A DNA stretch of 64,000 nucleotides, taken from contig CM035162.1 in NCBI GenBank assembly GCA_020205615.1, positions 36,260,464-36,324,463 on the forward strand, in the 5' to 3' direction. This stretch comes from Panax quinquefolius. Its lineage: Eukaryota; Streptophyta; Magnoliopsida; Apiales; Araliaceae. Shown here in pieces: positions 45,696-59,200 of this stretch (within the stretch, counting starts at the first letter, position 1; every line of letters starts with the position of its first letter). Made by a program: the position numbers and the translations under genes. The notes beneath the pieces were generated by a model. That model ran no database searches and was not told the DNA's origin. It worked only from the letters and a program-made list of their open reading frames with translations.

Positions 45696-48600
45696 ATGGA
45701 GCCGTCTTTGCTCCAACGGTACCGTCGCGATCGCCGGAAGCTTCTCGATTTCATATTATCACCGTCCTCCGGCTTCATCAAAGAAGTTCGAACCTATTCC
45801 GGCGGCCCCGCCGTTTCTATATCTGCCATTGATTTCGATACTCTTAGTGCTGATTACATCCTCGATTGCATACAATCCGGTGAGCCAAGCTCTTAATTCG
45901 CCTTGATTTATTTGTAAATAACAATTAAGCATCTGTTTGGTTGCTGAAGATTAACTAAGTAGGGGAATGGAATATTGAGCTAATAAGGCTTTCGTTTAGT
46001 AGAAATTAAGTTTTTCAGCTACCCTACTGGGGCTGATTTTGTTTTGTATGTGATTAGGTGGAGTTCTCGATATATCAGAAGCAACTAAGAAGTTCACTGA
46101 TGAAGCTCAGTACCCAGTAATGGTAAGGAATTATATTATTATGCTAAATATCATATCTTGTTATGGTCATGTATTTAGCTGTATGCATCCATGAAATTTC
46201 GGCCAAATTTTTATTTTGCATCAACTAGTGAGATTTTAAAGAATTGATGTGTGCAAACCTTAATACTAGACAATATATTGATGCTAGAACGTCAACGTCT
46301 CTACACTAGCTAGCTCGATAATATATTGTGAGGTTCAAGCATATTAGCATGTGAAAGTACAGCTTTTTATTGAGTGCATTGAGTCAACTCATGCATATAC
46401 TGATATACATATCTACTTATTCAAATGCGCATCAAGTATTTATTTTTGCATGCTGTTATATTTTGCTTTAACCTTTTACATGTAGTGGGATTTTGAATGG
46501 CTTGTATCTTCTATGCAATAATATTTAAGTGAACCACTGAATTTGTATGCTCATTGAATTTGTCAGCACAAAAAATTGAACCATAGAGTCGTAGGCTATT
46601 CTGAAGGGTTTGGCATTAAATGCTTTCATTATTTGTTTCTTATTCCAAATAAATATTGACATCAGTAGAAGGGTTTTTGTATAGGGTGAGAGAGGTAAGC
46701 CTAGCCAAAGTCAAGAGCATCATATTCTTTAACATGATAAAGCTTTTGATATCATTGCATAATTATGGGATCAAAAACCATTAATTAGTTTATGTTAATG
46801 CTGAATAAATTATGATCATTAAAACTTGAGCAAAATCAGATATTTATAAAGAAATCAGGTGATTGTAGGGTTCAATGCCTTGTAGAAAACTTCAACCAAG
46901 CACTATTGTTCCTAATGAACAAGAAACTGATTTAAATTTTAACTGGCAGCAATGTTTTTACAACTTACAAGCTATGATTAAAAATTGAAATTACAACTAC
47001 GAAGATTACAATCTACTTGCTTCTGTGACAACAAGTGTTCTTGAATGCGATTCGTTTGGGTTTGTGGAAATGGTACATGTATGCGGTACGCTAGGGTAGC
47101 TTTATATGAGTGCTGATAGTTAGGAATTCTCCTAGGATATAAATGTAATATACTTAGGTTTGATAGTTTAGTTTAATCAACAAGTTGATTTTTTTATAAG
47201 GAAAATGATATATATTGTGACTTTACATGTCGACTTTTTTATTACGAGTTACGTAGATAAATCTAATTGATAATACTTTTATGATATATTTGATACATTG
47301 GGCCAATTTTATAATCCTATCCAATCCTATGTATTGCTATGCGTCGCAATCGTAATTTGGTATAAATCTTTCTCAACATATAGTAGAACTCTTTTTATAA
47401 ATAAATTAGTTGAAATGTGAGTTTGATTAGTAGGCTAAAATTTTGATATTCGTGAAATTATAGATAAAACAACAAAGAAATATTTGAATACGCTAAATTT
47501 GGATTGTTGTATTGGTATGAAAGAAGAGTAGTTTGTTAGGCCAATAAAGATATCTGGTAACTCTATTTAGAACTAATGTTAAACTAAGAGTACTACCTTA
47601 AACTTTGGAGTACATAAAAACCAAGCCTTGCACGGTTAATCCGTGATAAACTGAAAGGTTATAATTTAATTTGTTGAGTTGATGTTGCATGTGTATTTGT
47701 GAGCTTGATGCTCCTTTTATATAAAGTTCTTCAACTGTTCCATAACTTTTTATTGTCCCACGATCTTCTTCCTTAATTTTCAATTAAATTTATTAGAAGA
47801 AAACTTTTCTTTAGGTTCAATAATTGTATGCTCTTCCCAAATTTATGTATATCACATCTCTTTAATGATTGTCTACGTGTCTTCATCAATGCCCTTGATC
47901 TCTGTTGAAACTAAAAGTCATTACCCTTGTTTAAGGATAAATTTAACTCTAACCATTATAATATGTTTAGTAAATTGTTGCCTAGGCGGGGCCTTGGTCT
48001 TGGACGCCTAACTAACCAAGGCGTCGCCTAAAAGTAGATTGACAAAAACATAGCTTTATTAATCACAACAACAAACCCGGAATGGTGAGAAGAAGCAAAA
48101 CCAAGTCGCGTACCTGTAGATGAATCTCATAGCTTTATAATAGATCTCTAATCCAAGCTTTGGTGCATTCATATCAGAGGAGAGAGAGAGAAAGTAGTTG
48201 GCTACTGTAGCAGTGGTAAGTATAGAAGAGGAAAGATGACATTGTTTAGAGAGACCATTTGTATTTGGTTCTTGGACGTCGTTTTGATGTGTACTTATTT
48301 GGTTGTTCAAGGTTTGTTCTTCCTTAGTTTTAGAGAATTGATATTTTTACAAGTAAGTTTAATAGTTCTACAAGTCTCACTTGATTAGTAAAAGTGATAC
48401 ACATTCATGTTGTGAAAATATCAAATTTCTCGTGGAAATAGTGATTTTCCCAACACAAAGTCTACTTTGGTGAACCAAAAATTTCAATCAAAGTGTATAA
48501 GTTATTCATGCAATAGTTTAAAAATGTTCGATTTTTTTAATTATTTAGAGAAAATACTTCCATAATCCATATATTATTAGCATACCAAAAAAAATTATCA

Positions 48601-51600
48601 TTTAGTATTTGAATAAAGTATACTTTTCTATTAACTGGTTACCAAAAAAGTATCATTTAATTGTAATGTTGTATTAATCGATACTTGGTATATATAATAT
48701 CCTTATTACTATTTTGGGTAGTCCCATGTTAAATGTCCATTTTCTTTAATAACCAAACTTTTACACATATTTTCCTATTATACCCGTAGCATTAAATATC
48801 TCATACTTTTCCTATTCTATTTCTCTCTCCATATTTAAAGACATTATTATAATATTTTGTCATTTCATTCATCTTCTTATATGCGTGAAAAGTCCATCGT
48901 ACTTTTATCCCGGATATAGGGAGTATTTTTTGTTTGTATAAAGTATACATTATATATTTATAATATATATGTATAAAATATATATTATATATATGTATAT
49001 ATACTTTATGTATAAAGTATAGGTGTAAATAATATATAGCTTTATGGACTAGTCGCTTAGTCGACTATTTGGATGCATAGTTGTAGGCGCTTTCTGACAG
49101 ATGCGATGATAGTTAACCGCAGGTGCTTTGACGATAAAGGTGCCGCCATTCATATGGCATATGACGACAAGTCGTTAGCAATGTACAATTTATATATTAT
49201 TTATTTTACTTCAAAAACATATTTTGATGATAAAAATTTTATATACATTAAAACTCAAAACATAATAACTAACACTATGGAATACAATTAAAAACACAAT
49301 TATATGAATACTTTACAATTAAAATTCAAAAATAAAACACTTGACATTGAAAACTAGTAGAACAAGTTAACAAATACTACGTAGAGAATAAAGGATCAAC
49401 CAAGTCAACAATCATTACACAATACAAGTCTAATAAATAATAAAAATTACACCATATAGCTAGTCTATGGGTTATGATGAGTCATGGGTATAAAATGACT
49501 TAATCACTTAACTTGGGCCAGGGTAAGCCTTGGCGTCCAAGGCATTGCCTTATTTTTCTCTAGCGCCAAGATGCCTAGTCGTTGCCATGACAATGCCATG
49601 ACAACTATGGTTGGGTGTCTAGTCGACTTGTTGCTTAAGCGATTGGCCACCGACTCGCCTCGACTTACCGCCTTAGCAACTATGATTTGGAGCGAAAAGT
49701 TATTTAGGGAATAAGGGCTGCTGTATGTAGATTTTTTGAAAGAATTAACGTTATTCATATCTTCAAAATTTGGGAAGATTTAATCTTCGAATTGGGTTGA
49801 ATGAGACTGTTTTTTTATGTTGGTTTCTAGTGATAGATTAAGTTTTTAGTGATAGCTTAAAAGCTTTGAATTTCCAATATATTTTAAATTCATAATATTC
49901 GAAAGTACAAGTTTATGAATATGAAATATCTCACATGAAACAAATTATCACTTTTGTAGTAAGATCAGAACGACAGGACCAAACTTCATTGTTGGTATAA
50001 ATAATTCTATGAATTGCTTTTAGAAGATCAAATATTAAGTAATTAGGCATTTCACACTGTCGTGTGACGAAGTATAGAAGTTTCAGAAGGACTCCATGTG
50101 GCAGGTAAATTAGGGAATACTAGTTACTAGATTGGGTGTTACTCAAAGAAAAGATTGTGAGGTAGTATCCGTCTCAATAAGGGGACGGAGTTTGTATAAG
50201 CAGAAATGCAGGATCATTGTATCCTTAACTGGACGAGTGGTTGTGGTAGATTGTATTAGTAAAAAATTGGAATGCTTGAAGAATATGGAAGTCTTGGGAG
50301 GTGCAAGCTGTCATGGGCGGGACTACGAAGCATATGAAAGGATGGTCAATTTCTAAAACATGCTGAGTGTGCAGTGGGTAATACTCAGGGATCAGTTTTT
50401 TGCATGAGGTGGTCTTAGGGATTAACCCCTAAGTAGGGGAAGCTTTACGAGTTTATGCGACAGAAATTATCTCTTTCATCATCCTGTAGATAGTTCGGCT
50501 TGCTTGTTATTGACTTTTTGCTAGTCGTGTCCCCCTTTGAAGGATGTTTTGTTCATACCATTTTGATATCTTTCTTCTCTTGATTAATACAATCTTTATT
50601 TATGTTAAAATATATCCCGTGACAAGATTATGTGATGACTTTAAAAAGTCTGGGTAATGTGAGGAAGATAATTCAAAATTAAATCTTGATAAATTCTGAG
50701 GATGAGTAAGATTTAATTAGCTATCTACTTATAGGTAACTGGCCTCATCCAATGAAGTCTATGGAACTCCCATCTGCATTTCATGTATTTGGTCTATGAG
50801 TTTCTTTCCATTGGACTGAGTTTGGTAGAAAGTGAACTTGTTTGATGTCCTTTAAAAAGGATTTAAGGTTCTTATCACGAAAAAGTTGTTTGAGCTATAT
50901 GCTTTGTCTGGTCATATTTCGTTCATACTATGGGATGCTTTTCATTAAATTCTTGTGCTTTTAAACTGAGGCAATTTTTTTTCCTCAAGTGTTCCAACAA
51001 CTAACAATCATATTATTGCATGTCATGGAAGGGATTTGCCTTTATGTGGATGTCATTTGTCTCCAATTTAACTTTTAGCTATTTTATGCATTCTTCTCTG
51101 CAGATGAATTCTCAGTTTGGGGATTCCTATTTTCTTGTTTCAGACCCAGAATCAGCTGGATCTCCTCCTCGACGAGTCCCTCCTTCAATTGTAGTGAATC
51201 ATGCTAACAATCATAAGTTACATCCATATGATACTTTGGTAGGTCAAAAAATTGCTTTTTCAGTGGATGAGTACAAGGTTAAATATGCAGCCGCTAAACA
51301 AGTTCCAAAGCCAGTGAAAAATATAAATATTCCTTCATTAGGGTTACCTGCCCTGCATACAGGTACCTATTGGTTTATAATCGCGTGACTTTAAAAATGT
51401 GATGAGAAAAGGTTTTCAGTATATACATTATATAATCTTCTTCCTGCTTTTCTTGTTTTTCATTTTTGGGTGGGTGAGGAATAGTTGTTTTTTCTGGTAC
51501 TTTATGTTCTTGTTGGTTTTATTTATTTTTGTTTCCCAAAACCCTTTTTTTTTTTCTTTTGAGTAACTGATTTATACTTTTAGGATTTTTGAAGGATTAT

Positions 51601-53164
51601 CGGATGATGACTTGCGGGAATCAGCGTATGAAATATTGCTGACGTGTATGGCATTTTATGGGTAATCTCTATCTCGTCTCTCTAGTCTGTCTCGTTCTCA
51701 CACACGCACACGTTGTCTGCTGTACTACATAGTATGCAGTAACTATTCTTTCATTTCATCTATCATGATTTTCTGACTCTTGATCTGATATGACCTGAAT
51801 GGGGTTCTTTCTCATTCCTTCTTTTCCTTTGTTATGTTATTAGGCTTGAAATATATTCTTTTGAGGATCAAAAGAAAGATAAGAGTTCTAGATTTCTTGC
51901 TGGATTGAAGAATAAAAGGGATAAAAGACATCCTCGATCTCAATCTCCTGAAAAACATGCAGAGTTCATTGACACCATTCGTGTCCAAATGCAGGTCAGC
52001 TATTACGGTCCCCTCCAACTTACTCATCCAATTAAAAAAAAAAAGAATTTCTTCATTTTTTTGTTGTTTAGCGAGTGTGTACACATACACTCACACGTGT
52101 GTGTGCAGGGGAATTTTAAATGGGGTGTGCATACTTCCTGTCCCTGTTTTTTTATTTATAATCAAGTTGGCTGTCTTTACTTAATTTTTTGAGTTTCGTT
52201 TTGCGAGTTTACAAACTGATATCACTTCCTTGGACTGTTGGCTGGATACTCTGGCATTTATTAATTGCAGATATTTAGCTCATTGATAAGTGTAAACTAT
52301 GAGTAATCTACTTCTTTCAATTTAAATTTTGATTTAAAAAATAAACCTATGTATTGTAAATGCATTCCACTTCTTAAAGTTAGATGTTTCTGGAAGGAAT
52401 GAAGGTCAAGGACTAGACCTTTTTTTTCTCTATTATTGTTTCTTTTGATATTATTCAAACTCAAACCACATTAAGAGACTAATTCTTGATTGGTGTAGAA
52501 GGTTACTTTTTAATCCTTGAAATCAAAGAAATCTGAAACAAAAAATTAACATTACTTACAAATATCAGAAGTTTTATTCTTAATGTTAGTTATTGATGTC
52601 AATGTGTAACCATGTTGTTGCCGAGGGGCCTTTAGAAAACCCAGCCTGCTGCAGATACTGCTAACTGGTTCATTTTGGCCTTTGTTTGATACAGACATTT
52701 AAATCTGGATTGGTTAAGTTTCTACAAAGACTAAGGCAGAAAACTTGTTTTTTGATAGGTAAGTTTGGCCCCAAGTATGGGGATTGGAACCAGCGACCTT
52801 GAGATTATTCCTCAAGACCTCTGCTATTTCTCCCACCCCTTAGGTTCAGAAAAATGTTGTTTAGTCAACTTCATTGGTGACGCAGGAGTAAATTTTTTTT
52901 TATCAGAGTACTTTTTATTTAAAATGTGCTTGTCTTCTCTAAATCAAAAAGGGAAGCAAACCTTAGTTTTCCCAATAACCATGACCTGTAATAGTTTAAA
53001 ATTTTTCAAACTCTGTGATCACATATAAAAAGTTTGTATCAAATTATCAACGAATTTGTTAAGTTCTAATATAGTTCTATACTCTCTTCTATGTTGTAAA
53101 TGTTTTTTGTTGTTATTGGGGGAAAACACAGTTGCTAAACTTGGAATGAAACTTTGCGTGTGTG

Positions 53165-53241
<77 letters not shown>

Positions 53242-56200
53242 CATCATTGTATTTATTTATAGTTTAATTACATAAAATCACTGATGATCACAGTGATGAT
53301 TAAAAAAGAGGTATTGTGATAATGTTGAGCTTTTTGACGAATTTAAGAAGACAAGTTCGGATATAATTTAATTGTTATAAGTTTGGATAGTACTTATAAT
53401 AATTTGGATAGGAAAGAACAGAGCTGAATTAAAAATTTGTGAAACCAAGTTTGTGCCTTTAATTATATAGTACATGTTTAGTTGAGATTGGCTGTGATTG
53501 GTTTTCTTTTTTGACAAGTTTATTGGTATGTTATCATCAGGAATAAATCATATTTGAAGTTATCTTGATGTAGTTTCAGAAGGAAATGCAGAGGAAAAAG
53601 TATTAAAAGAATATCAACTGATATTTAGATATGGTGGTTGATTCTGCAATATGGTTGCCAATAGATTGTTCACGTCAATGATCTTGTTTAATTATGTGTA
53701 CTAAGCGAATCCACTTCTTGACATCCTTAAGTATCATAAACTTATAAAGAAAGGTGACATTCTAAAGTATAAGCAGTTATTAACAAATTTGATGTGGAGC
53801 AGATCCACTTGGATGGCTTGAAGTATCTAGCACATATATTTTATTTGCATCTCTCATTTTTTTTGGGCATTGGTTTTCAAGCTGATAGTCTCTAGACTCT
53901 AGGGCCCTTCTAAAGTGATTGTTGACAAATTTTAATGTCTCCTTTACTAGATTTCAGAAGCAATGGATGCTTGTGTTAGGCAAAGGTCAATGCAGTTTGC
54001 TTCGAGGAAAGCATGTGGACAACTTGATATTCCTGAGATCTCGTTGGGGCTTCTGAATGGCATATTCAAGACCGACTTTCTGTATGAAAAACCATATATG
54101 CAATGGAAGAAGCGACAAGTAATGAACTTCGTTTTGTCTTATTTATCACAAGTTCTTTTGAAGTAAATAGAGCCAACTAGACTTTATAGAGGAATAACCC
54201 TTTATTCTTATTGTCTGGTTACTACATAGGCATACATTTTTAGTTTGGTTTGAGCATCTCCCACATAAATAATACATTAATGCAACAATATTCAGCAACT
54301 GTAAACTGAATTCTTTCTTAAAGTTTGGTTGGTTCCATCCGGGTAGTAGAGTAATGGCCATGAGCAGCCAATGCGTGCCTCTGAGGTTGGTCGCAGTAGG
54401 TACTAAACCTCACCTGGTCTGGACTTTGGTGCATCATAACAAGCTTGGTCTTGGTATAGAAAGTTGAGCAGAGACGATATCACAAAGTAAAAATATATTC
54501 ATTTTTAATATATAAAGTTTAGCAGGGATGAAATCATAAAGTAAACATATAAACAATTTTCAGTGTATATATATTCTTCATACAAACTTTTTCAAAATTC
54601 TTACAATGAATTGATATAAATGAGTTTTGTTTGTTTAAAAATTTGAGACCAATCATGATTGAGATGGGCTTTATTTTGATATTCTGCTCCAAAAATAGAA
54701 CTTATAAGCAATTTAGGACTCTCGGGCTCTTCTAGTTGGAAATGCAGGCTATCACTGTGTATTTCCCACAGCCAATCATTGTTGTAAATGTATAAAAGTG
54801 CTTTTGTACAAGACAAACAATATGTGCAGAGTCCTAACAGTATATTTGCTACTCAGTTGTCAGGCCAGACTATTTTTTATGTATTTATTAATACCTTACT
54901 TTTTTAGTAAGGTGAAACTTTTTTTTATATGTAAAAACTGCTTAATCCTTGACAGTTATTTCCATTTTTATTTTTGCGACTGTAGTTAAATTTCCTATTA
55001 CTAAACTGTAGTCAACTCATAAAGACTTGTCCCTACTTCAAAATCTCAAAGCATTTTGCCAAGTTTGAATGTTTTATGTTTGGCGGTAAAGTAAGATTTT
55101 AAGATAGAAGGTATAAAGTTAACTTTTTAGACAAAAAGTGTTCAAGTATATTAATTAAGTGAAATTATAGTCAATGCGTTTACACTTTCCAGCTTATGAT
55201 TCTAACTTGTAATGATTTATTGTAGGTAAATACTCTTGAAGAACTCTTTTCTTCTGCTAACCATATAATAACTGAACAGCAAACGATTGGAACATTACTT
55301 GCAAAGATCAACAACTCAGAGGTACTTCCCTAGTTACTGGGCATCTTCTGACGGCTTTTAAATCAGATATTCATTGAAACTACTTATTGTCATGTTGCAG
55401 GAATGGGACAACCTTATGTCTCCCAGTGAACGTACTGAGCTCTTAACAGCTATCCGGCAGGTTTCTTTGTTATTGTCATCTGTGCCTGGACGTTTTGGTA
55501 TACAAGGTGAAACATGCTATTGGACTGCTGGTTATCACTTGAACATCAGGCTTTATGAGAAGTTACTCTTTGGCATATTTGACATTTTGGAAGAAGGCCA
55601 TCTTATAGAGGTATATGTTTTCTTCATTGTCAATCAGGTTGTGTCTGTTACTTGTGCTTCTGTGTAGTGTTACATATTTACTCAAGAGTTATAAATTTGG
55701 TTATCTAGGGAGCTGATGAAATCCTCAAGCTTTACAAGCTGACATGGTCTACTTTGGGCATTACTCAGAAAATGCATAATGCATTATATGGGTGGGTGCT
55801 GTTTCAACAGGTATACATCTTTTTGAAGTATGATTATTTCAAAGTAACAGTATATTCTAAGTCTCTCTGGGATAGTCTTCCTAGCATTGAATTCCTTGAT
55901 CCAAGTGTTTTAATGCTTGTTGTTTTCTTAGTATCTTATGGCTTTGCTTCCCTTGTATCTCTATGCTAGTTGTTATTCTGTCATGGAGTGCTGGGATTAA
56001 AAGAAATTAAGAAGGATTTTTTACAGATAAAAAGGGGAAGAATTAGATAATCAAAAGAATAGAAGGAAGAAAGAGATGAAGAAGAGAGTGAAAGAAGGTA
56101 TAGGGAAAAGACAGAGATAGAGAATAAGAGAACTAGAAATAGAGAAGAGAGAGATGAAAACAGAAATATGTTTGATAGAAAAAAGTTTAAATTACATTCC

Positions 56201-59200
56201 CGTGTACCATTCTTAGCTCATGAGATTCCCTTATATAACCAACTAAACTAAATAACAAAAGATACCTACAGCCATAGCTCTACAAACTATTATCGTTATT
56301 CTACTAACTAACAAATAGATAAGAGAGAACTATTATTCTACTAACGACCAAAAACAACGATACTTTAGCTAAGTAACTACTATCGCTACTGAGATGAGAT
56401 CATGACATATTTACACTCACAGACTCCCTCTACAATTTTTACACTCTCAAGATTCCCTTCCTTTGTACTAACCAAGGCTCTAACCCTCAACTATGCTAGT
56501 TTTTACTAACTCCGTTTCAAAGTTGAGATAGATTTCCTTATATTTAGTGAATTAAATGATGAATGTTGTAAACTATCTAAAAGGTATTACATATTGTTAA
56601 ATTTATTATTTCATAATTTCTGATGAATCATCTTAATTTTTGAGTTTGAAAATGTTTCAAATTGATTTTCAAAAGTCAACAATAATTTTATAATTTGGAA
56701 CAGAGGGAGTATTTTATTTTTTTTGGCAATGAACCCATGGTTACCCTGAGGCCTGATGTTAGGACAACATTGGAGAATTGAATGTTGCACCACAATTGAT
56801 TTTGTAGTATATATATTTTAATGATTTATTATTTTTGTTAGTAAGTACTTTTTTTATTATTGTGATGAAAGATGCCAAGTGTGTGGAAGTTGTAAACCAG
56901 TAGTATAGATAAGAAAAGAAAGAAAAATGGTCAGCCCATCCAGCACTAAAAATAAAATGTTACCTTTGCCAAATTCCTTTATAAATTCCTGAAATGGAAT
57001 ACTTAAAATTGAAGAGTTTTCATGTGAACCATAGATAATAGACACATAATCAAATCAAAGAATTAACTCGATAAATAGAAATTTCCACTTTTCATAGATT
57101 ATGTTGCGCTCTCTCCAAATACACCCAAAAAAACAATGCACAGCGAATAATGGTTGTTTGGAGAAGAATGGTGCAGCTCTATTATCTAGTTCTGCTTCTT
57201 ACTAAAGTACTTGGTCCTTTAGCTTACACTTTGATACTTACAATTCACACTTTGATTCTTTTTCTGTAAAATTACATTTCTTTATAATTATTTAGTTTTG
57301 ATACAAGTTTTAACTTTATCTAACATAATATTTTTTCTTTGGAAGTTTGTTTTGACAGAAGAAGAATCACTGCTTGATCATGCAATCCTTGAAGTGAAGA
57401 AACTTTTATCTGCTGAAATTAACAAGGGGAAAGACGAAGAATATTTGACTAGCTTAATTTGTTCCACCGACTGTAATGGGAATAAAAAAGAATTGAGCTT
57501 GGTGCAAGCTATTTTCTGGTCAATGAGCTTCTGGTGTGATAGTAAACTGCAAGATTATCATCTGCACTTTAGTCAGGTTGTTTCTCTTGATTGTGTCACA
57601 AGCCGGAGCTTCTATAATGTTTTTTTCTTGAATCATTGTGAATGTTGTATACCATGATACTCTTTTGGAAAAACTGTCATATTTCTTTTTGTTTTTCTTC
57701 TTATCAGAAACATGGGTTCTTCAGAAGAGTGATGACCATGGCATTAGCACTCAGAAATTATAGTTCTGGTAAATCTGAGGAAAACAAGGTTAGTCCTACT
57801 GTAATTTAAGTTAGGACTTGCTATTTGTTATTGTTAGAGGGATAACTTTCATTGCTTAGATTGGTGACTAAATTTTGTGACTGAAGCATCCAGTCAGTTA
57901 CCAAAATCCTATGTGCTTCACAAGTCTCTTATAGCACAGTGCTATGCTGGCATGGTATGCAAGTGGGGTCAGAGTTTGGGTTCAGATTGCTAAATATATA
58001 AAAAACAAGAGATCCTATGTAATGAGTTTATAGAACAAGAGAGACAGCCCTAGTAGACTTACCCTCTTTATTTAGTTATATTTTTAATTACTAATTGTCA
58101 ACCTCTTAATTTTACCTTGTTAGCCTCATCTTCTTGTCTTGCACATTAATTTAGCAGAATACATAATTTATTTTAATTGAAAGGGAAGATCCGCTGCCTT
58201 TTCTTATTAAAAAACAAGAAAAAAGATGACCTGCCTTTTCTTTTGCCAGAGAAACATAAAGCATTGGAACTTCAGCCAATCTTGCCTTCAAAATGCTTTT
58301 TACCACCATGTACATCTGCATAACATAAGCATCAAAACACAATCTACTCTTTACTAGCAATAACTGATTTTTCAATGAATACGTAATTTGCAAAAGCCTT
58401 ATGAAAAAGATATACTCCCTCTGTTTGTGAACAAAAAGAGACCCATTTGCAAAATTTGCAAACTTTTAAGGATATATTCCCTTTGTTCCAAAATATAAGA
58501 TCAACACATTTTCAATTTCCAAATTTATGTGATTCATATGAATTTTGATAATAATAAATCTTTTAATTAGTAGTATTTTTCAAATAGTTTACAATATTCA
58601 TAATTGTATTTACTAAAATTAAAATGAACTCATCAATTTTGAATATGAAAATATTTTAAATTGAGTTCAAAAAGTCAAACTTGATATTTTATTTTGGAAT
58701 GGAGGGTGTAATTTTCTTTCATGTTATCCCCAAGTATAATGAGTGTTTAGTTTAGTAGTGATAACATGATAGTGAAATTATATTATTACAGTGTCATTTC
58801 ATAGTATCATTAATAAAAGAGGACTCTTTTTGTGGAACATGTATTTTTTTTTTGGTATTTACGAATGGGATTTTTTTGTGGAATTGTGGGAGTACTACAT
58901 TTTATTGTTTCTATCTGGATAAAAAATAACTTTAGAATATTGTTCTTTAAAATCAACAATGTCTATAGTCCCTTTGCTAAACACACATTCCTTTAGTCAT
59001 TGTAATACTCAGTTGTTTTAGTATTATGGTTCCTTCAATATTTAATTTGGTGCATTAATCATAGTTTTGTTTTCAATTGATCTTTCTTATTCTTCAGTTA
59101 ATGACATCTGATGCTTTAAGTGAGATTGATGCCCAAAATGTCAGAATGTATGTTGAGAATTCTGTTGAAGCAGCATATAGGCGGGTAGGTCATGTTAATA

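Larger units (their letters stand above)
46123..51103 (+). other. UNC-13-like intron 2 (5.0 kb)
   Basis: Contains the MITE relative at 48695-48928, the hAT-like element at 49075-49684, a TA-rich run at about 48940-49020 and otherwise unassigned AT-rich DNA. Short frames at 47598, 48059 and 50132 show no recognisable family. Confidence 0.6.

Noticed and set aside
48059..48310. 83-codon minus-strand ORF in UNC-13-like intron 2
   Set aside because: No family resemblance and no splice or start context; likely chance.
50132..50356. 74-codon plus ORF in UNC-13-like intron 2
   Set aside because: It looks protein-like (RGRSLYKQKC, VVVVDCISKKLECL) but I cannot tie it to a family and it lacks flanking coding signal; a decayed fragment is possible.
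51905..52192. 95-codon plus ORF
   Set aside because: Its start lies inside UNC-13-like exon 5 and it runs into the intron; the exon ends at the GT at 51995.
54340..54460. Possible SINE-like stretch (gaggttggtcgcagtagg, cacctggtct)
   Set aside because: No pol III boxes at proper spacing and no tail; too weak to call.
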